Positions 1 through 4,748 of a DNA stretch of 8,813 bases are shown here, in pieces. Source of the stretch: Campylobacteraceae bacterium. GTDB lineage: Bacteria; Campylobacterota; Campylobacteria; Campylobacterales; Campylobacteraceae. The first letter of the stretch is position 1; each line of letters begins with the position of its first letter. The stretch covers positions 1 to 8,813 of the forward strand of contig JAITNC010000080.1 of the NCBI GenBank assembly GCA_031290675.1. The letters run 5' to 3'. Under the pieces are notes generated by a model. The model was not told where the DNA came from, made no database searches, and saw only the letters and a list, made by a program, of their open reading frames with translations. The position numbers and the translations under genes are program-made.

Positions 1-127
1 TATCTCCTCTGCTCGTTTTTTTGGTATTCTCAAGCTCGTCTTGCACCAAAACCACCCGCCATTCTACATCCTTGACGGCTGTTTGGTTTGCCAAATACCC
101 TGATAAATGAATTTTTTGAAAAAGCTC
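1..127 (-). other. Open reading frame running off the left edge, origin unrecognised
   Basis: In a frame shifted relative to the purT remnant, a stop at 130-128 is followed by codons that stay open to the window edge, about 42 codons. Part of the translation reads LANQTAVKDVEWRVVLVQDE and then a charged, K-rich tail. It looks more protein-like than the competing purT frame over the same bases. It has no ATG; a TTG at 94-92 is the only plausible start, and its ribosome site is weak. It may be the front of a different gene or the joined body of one whose start has been lost. I do not recognise the family. Bases 1-229 hold nothing else I can support. Confidence 0.2.
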
Positions 128-216
128 TCAACCGCAACCACCTCATGTCCAAGTTCGTCGCTTCCAAGCAACATTATTTTGATACTATCGTGCTTCAATG
201 GAGTTGTTAATACCAT
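64..216 (-). pseudogene. purT: Remnant of purT (formate-dependent GAR transformylase), 5' end only
   Basis: An ATG at 216-214 opens a 50-codon frame that ends at TAG (66-64). Its first ~30 residues, starting MVLTTPLKHDSIKIMLLG and continuing S-D-E-L-G-H-E-V-V-A-V-E, match the PurT N-terminus as I know it (TPLK...IKIMLLGSGELGKEV..., the start of the nucleotide-binding ATP-grasp fold). Intact PurT is about 390 residues. Here similarity stops after AVE-S-F, and the frame then reads low-complexity F/K/Q-rich sequence to the stop. In PurT a second E-V-I-A-V-D motif follows about 12 residues after the first G-K-E-V. The remnant's G-H-E-V-V-A-V-E looks like a fusion of the two, so a small in-frame deletion probably preceded the truncation. 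It lies 13 nt downstream of the membrane-protein gene on the same strand and has no clear ribosome site. A 50-residue functional peptide is possible but unlikely. Confidence 0.6.
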
Positions 217-229
217 AATAAATACTTAA

Positions 230-622
230 TTAATCTTTTTTATAATACTTAATAAGACCTTTTGTCATAAAGTGAAATGTAACTACAATAACGATAAAAT
301 ACAAAAATACATTACCTGTTAGCTTTCCAATAAAATATGCGGAAAAATTGACAGAATTACCGTTATAAATTGCAGGTAATATATTGTAGGTCAATGTAAA
401 AACCAATATAATAATAGTTATAGTGAATGAAAAAATAAATTTCTCTTTCTCCGTAGGCACTCTTTGCTCTTTTTTGACAAAATGATAAGAGGCAAAAATA
501 GAAGATATTATATGTATCATAATGCCAAAGTTTTTGATATTAACGCTTGTATATCCCATAAGCACATATATCATACTAATCAAAAAACTATAACCAAAAA
601 ATATAAGAATATATCTATACAT
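230..622 (-). CDS. Small four-helix membrane protein, ABZJ_00895-like
   Basis: This is a 130-residue hydrophobic protein with four predicted membrane helices at about residues 3-23, 31-49, 61-82 and 99-121, and a basic C-terminal tail (KYYKKD). Between helices 2 and 3 is a charged loop F-V-K-K-E-Q-R-V-P-T-E-K-E-K (48-61). The pattern of helix, FV-x3-R-x-PT-x2-EK loop and further helices resembles the uncharacterised ABZJ_00895 family of ~140-residue inner-membrane proteins. That assignment is from memory of the pattern and is tentative; function is unknown. The ATG at 622 is preceded by GGGGAG at a usual distance. It begins 37 bp after hypA on the same strand, but it is far more AT-rich than the hyp genes, so it looks like an acquired gene rather than an old member of the maturation operon. 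Either read-through from hypA or the promoter candidate inside the hypA end could express it. Confidence 0.75.
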   Translation of the reverse strand: MYRYILIFFGYSFLISMIYVLMGYTSVNIKNFGIMIHIISSIFASYHFVKKEQRVPTEKEKFIFSFTITIIILVFTLTYNILPAIYNGNSVNFSAYFIGKLTGNVFLYFIVIVVTFHFMTKGLIKYYKKD

Positions 623-645
623 TCAAACTCCCCATCTAAAATATT

Positions 646-673
646 AGTATATCGTACCCTCACTCCATCTCAA
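646..673 (-). promoter_or_regulatory. Candidate sigma-70 promoter for the membrane-protein gene
   Basis: On the minus strand TTGAGA (673-668) and TATACT (651-646) are separated by 16 bp, each matching five of six consensus bases. The -35 box lies inside the last codons of hypA. Transcription would start near 639, about 17 nt before the ATG at 622. This would give the AT-rich gene its own expression, independent of the hyp operon. Chance matches in AT-rich DNA are common. Confidence 0.4.
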
Positions 674-1001
674 GTCGCATCAGTAACATCTCCTCCCCGT
701 CCACTATCTCTACATCGTTTTCGCCGCATTGCGGGCAGATAAATTCATTGCGTGTGAGGGTGCTCTGGGCACCGCAGGCGAGGCATTTGATGATGATATC
801 CTGTATGTTCATCACAAGTTCTGACCCCTCGCAGATAGTTTTTTCTTTAAATGTGTCAAATGTCAGCTTCAAAAAGTGCGGTTCTATGCCGCTGAGTTTG
901 CCTATTTTGACCTCTACTTTTGTGATTTTTTTGGCGTTATTGGCTTTGGCGTTATCTTCGCAGAGCGATAAAAGCGAGTTTACGACTGATAGCTCGTGCA
1001 T
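660..1001 (-). CDS. hypA: Hydrogenase/urease nickel incorporation protein HypA
   Basis: HypA is the metallochaperone that, with HypB, inserts nickel into the large subunit of [NiFe] hydrogenases in the cytoplasm. The 113-residue length is typical. The N-terminus is M-H-E-L-S, in which His2 and the N-terminal amine make the nickel site. The zinc site is seen as two CxxC pairs, C73/C76 and C89/C92, separated by 12 residues. The ATG (1001-999) follows the hypE stop directly, with a GAGG ribosome site 9 nt upstream inside the end of hypE, so the two are translationally coupled. It is the last gene of the hypBCDEA block. No clear terminator follows in the 37 bp before the next gene. Nothing is missing or truncated. 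Confidence 0.97.
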   Translation of the reverse strand: MHELSVVNSLLSLCEDNAKANNAKKITKVEVKIGKLSGIEPHFLKLTFDTFKEKTICEGSELVMNIQDIIIKCLACGAQSTLTRNEFICPQCGENDVEIVDGEEMLLMRLEME

Positions 1002-2003
1002 TTAACATATCCTCGGCAACAGTTCGCCTTTTGGCGGTTCTAAAAACCTGCTCGTTCCCCAAGCCGACTTCAAAATCACATGCTCTTTGTAAGAAGCCGT
1101 TACTTTTCCTATCGTGCAGGATTTGGCGCACTCCCCAAACTGCCTTAAGACGCCGAGCGTTTTTTCTGCGTCCTCGCCCCTTACACATATCGCCATAGTG
1201 CCTTCATTTGCCAATTCGTACGGCTCAAAACCAAATATCTCGCAAAGTCCTTTGACCTCATCTGATACCAAAATATCGCTCTCATTAAGCTCAATGCCGA
1301 CTTTTGACGCCAAAGCCCACTCGTTGAGAACTGCACTTAGTCCGCCTCTCGTAGCGTCCCTCAGGGCTTTTGGACGAACGCCGCTGTTAAACAACGCCTC
1401 AAATGGCGCGAAAAGCGAGGCACAATCACTTTTCAAATCCCCTCCAAGCTCAAGCTCTTCCCGCTTTGCCAAGATGCAAGCGCCGTGATTTCCGACCTCG
1501 TTTGAGATGATGATGACATCGCCCTCTTGCAAGTTGTGCGAGGAGATATCGGCGCAGACTATCTCGCCTATGCCGCTTGTGTTGATAAACAAGCCGTCCG
1601 CACTGCCGCGTGGGACGACTTTTGTGTCGCCGGCGACTATTTTCACGCCGCTTTTTTTCATCTCGTCTTTCATTGAGATGACTATCTTTTCCAAATCCTC
1701 ATACAAAAAGCCCTCTTCTATGATAAATCCACAGCTAAGATACAGTGGTTTCGCCCCTGCGCTCACCAAGTCGTTTACTGTGCCGGCGATAGCTATCTTG
1801 CCTATGTCGCCGCCGTTGAAAAAAAGCGGCGTTACGGTGAAAGAGTCCGTTGTGAAGGCTATACGGCCTTTGATGTTCAAAGTCGCACTGTCTTCCATCT
1901 TGTCTAGTATCTCATTGCCAAAATGTTTGAAAAAAAGTCCGCTTATCAAAGACTGCATCTCTTCGCCGCCACCACCGTGGCTTAGTAATATCTTATCGCT
2001 CAT
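1002..2003 (-). CDS. hypE: Hydrogenase maturation protein HypE (carbamoyl dehydratase)
   Basis: HypE accepts a carbamoyl group from HypF on its C-terminal cysteine and dehydrates it with ATP to a thiocyanate, the source of the two CN ligands of the active-site iron. The 333-residue chain has the glycine-rich start L-S-H-G-G-G-G-E-E (7-15), the PurM-like ATP-binding stretch around T-T-D-S-F (51-55) and G-G-D-I-G-K (64-69), the loop G-D-T-K-V-V (125-130), a C-terminal R-D-A-T-R-G-G segment typical of PurM/HypE domains, and the essential C-terminal P-R-I-C with Cys333 as last residue. The ATG at 2003 follows the hypD TGA by one base, with AGG in the hypD end as ribosome site. It is co-transcribed with hypD upstream and hypA downstream. 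It appears fully functional. Confidence 0.97.
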   Translation of the reverse strand: MSDKILLSHGGGGEEMQSLISGLFFKHFGNEILDKMEDSATLNIKGRIAFTTDSFTVTPLFFNGGDIGKIAIAGTVNDLVSAGAKPLYLSCGFIIEEGFLYEDLEKIVISMKDEMKKSGVKIVAGDTKVVPRGSADGLFINTSGIGEIVCADISSHNLQEGDVIIISNEVGNHGACILAKREELELGGDLKSDCASLFAPFEALFNSGVRPKALRDATRGGLSAVLNEWALASKVGIELNESDILVSDEVKGLCEIFGFEPYELANEGTMAICVRGEDAEKTLGVLRQFGECAKSCTIGKVTASYKEHVILKSAWGTSRFLEPPKGELLPRIC

Positions 2004-2004
2004 C

Positions 2005-3135
2005 TCAGTCCCTTAAAAATTTTCCATATTTATAGTACGCCGCACACGCCCCTTCGCTTGACACCATACACGAGCCTATCGGCGTTTTTGGAGTACACGC
2101 TTTGCCAAAAACCTTACACTCAAACGGTTTGGCTCTGCCTCTTAGTATCTGTCCGCAAATGCAAAGTTTGTGGTCGTCTATCGGCTTTTTGGAGAGTTTT
2201 GAAGCGAACAGTACCTCAGCGTCCAAATGCTCATACTCGCGCTTGAGCTTCAATGCGCTTTTTGGTATGTCGCCAAGCCCACGCCAGCGGAAACTAGAGC
2301 GCTCCTCAAGATAGGTATTTATCAACTCTTTGGCTTTTACGTTTCCGTGTTCACTGACGGCTCTTGAGTACTCATTTTCAACCTCACAGCGTCCCTCATT
2401 GAACTGCCTGACGATGCGCAAAACGCCGTCCATAACATCGCTCGGCTCAAAACCCGACACGACGACAGGTGTTTTGTAGCGTTGTACTATCGGCTCAAAT
2501 ATGCCGTATCCTGTTATGACGCTCACGTGAGAAGGCCCCAGAAATGCGTCTATATGGTTCTCTTCGCTCATGATGGCGTGAACAGGCGGCGGGACTAAAA
2601 CGTGGTTGATGTGAAATAAGATATTTTTTATATCCTCTTTCACGACTTTGTCTATCAAGACCGCACTCATCGGCGTTGTGGTTTCAAACCCGATAGCGAA
2701 AAATACAACCCTCTTGTGCGGGTTTTCTTTGGCTATTTTAAGCGTGTCAAGCGGCGAATACAAAGCCCTGATGTCGCACCCCTCAGCCCTTAACGCCTGC
2801 AGCGATGTTTTGCTTCCGGGTACTCTTATCATATCGCCAAGCGTCGCTAAGATGACATTTGGCTCTGCGGCTATCGCTATCGCCTCGTCTATGCGCTCTT
2901 TTGGCATCACGCACACGGGACAGCCCGGGCCGTGTACAAAGTTGATATTTTCGCTCATAAGCTGCGTTAGACCATACTTCATTATCGTATGCGTATGACC
3001 GCCGCAAATCTCCATAATATTTAGCTTTTTTTTCGCCTCTTTTTTGATTTGCAGGCTGAGAGCTTTGATGTGTTCGGGATTTCTGTATGAATTAATGAAG
3101 TCTGTCTGCAAGCCCCATATCTCCTTCAAGTTCAT
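2005..3135 (-). CDS. hypD: Hydrogenase maturation protein HypD (Fe-S scaffold)
   Basis: HypD, together with HypC, is the scaffold on which the Fe(CN)2CO group is assembled. It carries a [4Fe-4S] cluster and redox-active cysteines. Visible motifs are M-E-I-C-G-G-H-T-H (41-49, Cys44), G-P-G-C-P-V-C-V (69-76, Cys72 and Cys75), G-F-E-T-T-T-P (149-155) and a C-terminal cluster region with Cys325, 327, 340, 347, 356 and 364, ending M-V-S-S-E-G-A-C-A-A-Y-Y. Length is 376 residues from the ATG at 3135, as in the family. That start gives a 44-nt overlap with hypC and has only a weak ribosome site. A TTG at 3111-3109 has a perfect AAGGAG 9 nt upstream and would give 368 residues with a 20-nt overlap. 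Conserved sequence begins around F-I-N-S-Y-R (13-18), so both starts keep the whole domain. hypE follows after one base. Confidence 0.97.
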   Translation of the reverse strand: MNLKEIWGLQTDFINSYRNPEHIKALSLQIKKEAKKKLNIMEICGGHTHTIMKYGLTQLMSENINFVHGPGCPVCVMPKERIDEAIAIAAEPNVILATLGDMIRVPGSKTSLQALRAEGCDIRALYSPLDTLKIAKENPHKRVVFFAIGFETTTPMSAVLIDKVVKEDIKNILFHINHVLVPPPVHAIMSEENHIDAFLGPSHVSVITGYGIFEPIVQRYKTPVVVSGFEPSDVMDGVLRIVRQFNEGRCEVENEYSRAVSEHGNVKAKELINTYLEERSSFRWRGLGDIPKSALKLKREYEHLDAEVLFASKLSKKPIDDHKLCICGQILRGRAKPFECKVFGKACTPKTPIGSCMVSSEGACAAYYKYGKFLRD

Positions 3136-3373
3136 CTATCTCGCCGTCGCGCATTTTTGCGGCTATCTCTTCGTATATCGCCAAGCTCTCTTTAGCGTCC
3201 GCTTCGCTTATCTTGCCCATAGCAAAACCCACGTGTATAAGCACGTACTCGCCTATGTCCACTTTTTCGTCTATCAGGTCAAGCGATACTTTGCGCAAAA
3301 CGCCGAGAGTTTCAACTGTGGCGTTATTGTTCTCGTCTATCTCAACGACACGTGAGGGTATTGAAAGACACAT
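3092..3373 (-). CDS. hypC: Hydrogenase maturation chaperone HypC
   Basis: HypC (HypC/HybG/HupF family) binds the active-site iron with HypD and delivers it to the precursor of the hydrogenase large subunit. The N-terminus M-C-L-S-I-P-S provides the essential Cys2, which is exposed after loss of the initiator Met. The second conserved element V-L-I-H-V-G-F-A (44-51) contains the iron-binding His47. At 93 residues it is a little longer than the common 75-90. The extra length is a charged C-terminus (D-E-L-E-G-D-M-G) whose codons overlap the start of hypD, so translation of the two partner proteins is coupled. The ATG at 3373 comes one base after the hypB TGA, with GAGGGG as ribosome site in the hypB end. 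It is intact. Confidence 0.97.
   Translation of the reverse strand: MCLSIPSRVVEIDENNNATVETLGVLRKVSLDLIDEKVDIGEYVLIHVGFAMGKISEADAKESLAIYEEIAAKMRDGEIDELEGDMGLADRLH
3109..3126 (-). promoter_or_regulatory. Strong internal ribosome site that may define a TTG start for hypD
   Basis: AAGGAG at 3126-3121 is the best Shine-Dalgarno sequence near the hypD start. It lies inside codons 4-5 of the ATG-initiated frame and 9 nt before an in-frame TTG (codon 9, 3111-3109). The annotated ATG at 3135 has only a GCGAG-like sequence ahead of it. The true HypD N-terminus could therefore be at the TTG. Confidence 0.4.
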
Positions 3374-3374
3374 C

Positions 3375-4178
3375 TCAACCCCTCAATGCTTTTTTCATCT
3401 TGAGATAGTTTATCCATTTGTCTATGCCTTTTTTGGACTTGCTATCGCACTCAATGATATCAACTTTTGGGTTCAACTTCCTTGCTTCTCTTATCGCTTT
3501 TTCCACACTAAAATCAAAATGCGGCAAAAGCTCCGTTTTGGTTATCAAAAGTATATCGGCGGCTTTGAACATCACAGGGTATTTTGCAGGTTTGTCGTCC
3601 CCCTCAGGCACTGACAAAAGCACGACATTTAGATGCGCTCCGACATCATAGCTTGCGGGACAGACGAGGTTGCCGACATTTTCTATAAAGACTATGTCAA
3701 GTCCTGAGATTGGCATATGATGAAGCCCCTCGTGTACCATAAAAGCGTCCAGATGACAGGCTTGCCCTGTAGTTATCTGATAAGCGGGCGCGCCTTTTTT
3801 GATGATACGCTCGGCGTCTTGATTTGTTTCCAAATCCCCCTCTATCACGCCTATCTTGAAACTGCCCTCTTCTATCGTGGCTTCAAGCAGCGTTGTTTTT
3901 CCGGCACCCGGACTGCTCATAAGATTTATCGCCAAGATGTTATATTCTTCAAAGTGAGCTCGGTTATTTGCCGCCTCTTTATCGTTGGCGTCAAGTATCT
4001 TAGTGATAACTTCCACAGTTTTTTTATCGCCAAGCTGCGGGTTTGAGTGGGCGTGAGCGTGGGTATGTTCGTGAGTATGTCCCTCTTCGTGGGCGTGAGC
4101 GTGAGAGTGGCTGCTCCCATCGGCGTGGGTATGTTCGTGTGAATGGCTGTTTATGGAACAACCGCAATCTTTACACAT
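3375..4178 (-). CDS. hypB: Hydrogenase nickel incorporation GTPase HypB with His-rich nickel store
   Basis: HypB is a SIMIBI-class GTPase that hands nickel to HypA and the hydrogenase large subunit. Domains in order: an N-terminal high-affinity site M-C-K-D-C-G-C (Cys2, 5, 7); a histidine-rich segment with 14 His between residues 12 and 44, likely a nickel store; and the G domain from about 55, with P-loop S-S-P-G-A-G-K-T-T (88-96), G-D-L-E-T (114-118), and the metal-site residues C141-H142 and C173 (E. coli Cys166/His167/Cys198 equivalents). The base-specificity motif is T-K-T-E (213-216) where NKxD is usual. Length is 267 residues. The ATG at 4178 has CAGGAG upstream. hypB opens the hypBCDEA block and is preceded by a 108-bp gap with its own promoter and a palindrome, so it is probably where this operon, or an internal transcript, begins. 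Confidence 0.97.
   Translation of the reverse strand: MCKDCGCSINSHSHEHTHADGSSHSHAHAHEEGHTHEHTHAHAHSNPQLGDKKTVEVITKILDANDKEAANNRAHFEEYNILAINLMSSPGAGKTTLLEATIEEGSFKIGVIEGDLETNQDAERIIKKGAPAYQITTGQACHLDAFMVHEGLHHMPISGLDIVFIENVGNLVCPASYDVGAHLNVVLLSVPEGDDKPAKYPVMFKAADILLITKTELLPHFDFSVEKAIREARKLNPKVDIIECDSKSKKGIDKWINYLKMKKALRG
4057..4139 (-). repeat. Imperfect 66-bp in-frame duplication in the hypB His-rich region
   Basis: A 17-bp stretch, GCGTGGGTATGTTCGTG on the plus strand, occurs identically at 4057-4073 and 4123-4139, exactly 66 bp (22 codons) apart. In protein it is the repeated H-E-H-T-H-A at residues 14-19 and 36-41. The DNA between is made of related GTG/GCG-rich units. This is the mark of a histidine tract that expanded by duplication and may vary in length between strains. 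Confidence 0.7.
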
Positions 4179-4206
4179 TTTTATCTCCTGATATATTTTA
4201 TATGGT

Positions 4207-4229
4207 TTGTTATGGGGCGATTATAACAA
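4207..4229. promoter_or_regulatory. Perfect palindrome over the hypB -10/+1, candidate NikR operator
   Basis: TTGTTAT (4207-4213) and ATAACAA (4223-4229) are exact inverted repeats with a 9-bp spacer, and the palindrome covers the hypB -10 box and likely start point. The half-site core TGTTA/TAACA resembles the GTGTTAC/GTAACAC half-sites I recall for deltaproteobacterial NikR, and it fits the loose Helicobacter half-site TRWYA. The spacing is shorter than in known NikR operators (E. coli GTATGA-N16-TCATAC; Geobacter about N13-14). With nikR directly upstream, autogenous nickel control of hypB is plausible. A different regulator is equally possible. Confidence 0.45.
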
Positions 4230-4249
4230 GAAAAAGCACTAAAAGGCAA
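4220..4249 (-). promoter_or_regulatory. hypB promoter with extended -10 box
   Basis: On the minus strand TATAAT (4225-4220) is preceded by TGT, giving a perfect extended -10 (TGnTATAAT). A candidate -35, TTGCCT (4249-4244), lies 18 bp upstream and matches four of six bases. A start near 4213 would leave about 35 nt before the hypB ATG. An extended -10 with a poor -35 is the usual form of vegetative promoters in this phylum. This is the best promoter in the window. Confidence 0.65.
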
Positions 4250-4274
4250 ACAATTTTTAATTTCAAGCCTTTTA
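4231..4274 (-). terminator. Terminator- or attenuator-like stem-loop after nikR
   Basis: TAAAAGGC (4240-4247) and GCCTTTTA (4267-4274) form an exact 8-bp inverted repeat with a 19-nt loop, 12 bp past the nikR stop. On the minus strand the hairpin is followed after four bases by five T residues (4235-4231). The stem is short and the loop long, so termination would be partial. The downstream arm overlaps the proposed -35 of hypB, so it could instead be an operator. Confidence 0.35.
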
Positions 4275-4286
4275 ACCTCTCAATAT

Positions 4287-4703
4287 TTACGATATCGGCA
4301 CTGCCGCTTTGACAAGTTTGGCAAATTTCACGCCCTTAAGTCCCGCTATCTTTTGAGAAAAGCCGACTATATCGTCCGCCATGCCTTTTAACATTATCGT
4401 CTCTAAGCAATTTTCGTGATTGACGTGTACGTGCGTCGTGCACATGATGGTCAAGTTTGCGTCGTGCTGTATGTCTGTTATCTTTTGTACCAAGTCGTTT
4501 TGATGATGAGTGTAGACTATGCTGAGTATGCCTATCACCTCGTCATATCCGCCTTCCCACTCATCTTTGACCATCTTTTCACGTATCAAATCCCTGATAA
4601 ATTCGCTCCTTGAAACATAGCCCTGCGTTTCTATCTTGTTGTCAAGCTCGTTCAAAAGCGGTTCGGGAAGCGAGATAGTAAATCGTATGATTTGTTCGCT
4701 CAT
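4287..4703 (-). CDS. nikR: Nickel-responsive transcriptional regulator NikR
   Basis: NikR is a tetrameric repressor (or dual regulator) that binds DNA through N-terminal ribbon-helix-helix domains and nickel through a C-terminal ACT-like domain. The first ~45 residues hold the RHH pattern (I-I-R-F-T-I-S-L-P beta strand, then two helices with [12 protein letters not shown]). The square-planar nickel ligands are all present as His80, His91, His93 and Cys99, with the same mutual spacing as E. coli H76, H87, H89 and C95. The 138-residue length is standard. The ATG at 4703 has AAGG six bases upstream. nikR lies between hypF and hypB, with 45 bp before it and 108 bp after it. It is the only regulator in the cluster and suggests that maturation is matched to nickel supply. 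Nickel transport genes may be further targets elsewhere. Confidence 0.95.
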   Translation of the reverse strand: MSEQIIRFTISLPEPLLNELDNKIETQGYVSRSEFIRDLIREKMVKDEWEGGYDEVIGILSIVYTHHQNDLVQKITDIQHDANLTIMCTTHVHVNHENCLETIMLKGMADDIVGFSQKIAGLKGVKFAKLVKAAVPIS

Positions 4704-4727
4704 ATGCTGCCTTTATTAATATTTTTT

Positions 4728-4733
4728 ATTATA
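4728..4733 (-). promoter_or_regulatory. Candidate -10 box for nikR
   Basis: The 45-bp gap between hypF and nikR is very AT-rich and holds TATAAT on the minus strand at 4733-4728, inside the self-complementary TATTATAATA. No -35 is evident at 16-18 bp. Transcription would begin near 4721, about 18 nt before the nikR ATG. The palindromic -10 could also be a weak autoregulatory site. Confidence 0.4.
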
Positions 4734-4748
4734 ATAGTATGAAATATC

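Noticed and set aside
464..742. Plus-strand open frame of 92 codons
   Set aside because: It is antisense to the membrane-protein gene and hypA and has no motif.
1507..2016. Plus-strand open frame of 169 codons
   Set aside because: It is antisense to hypE, with serine/proline-rich translation typical of a shadow.
4045..4148. CRISPR-like or tandem non-coding repeat
   Set aside because: The repetition is explained by His codons in the hypB reading frame.
4717..4725. Nickel/cobalt or other riboswitch ahead of nikR or hypB
   Set aside because: The 45-bp and 108-bp gaps are too short and AT-rich, with no multi-helix conserved core.
4714..4739. Helicobacter-type NikR box in the hypF-nikR gap
   Set aside because: The half-sites match only loosely and the spacer is off; the gap is nearly all A/T, so such matches have little meaning.
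4737..4742. GTATGA, resembling an E. coli NikR half-site
   Set aside because: No TCATAC partner lies at the required 16-bp spacing; single hexamers are expected by chance in AT-rich DNA.
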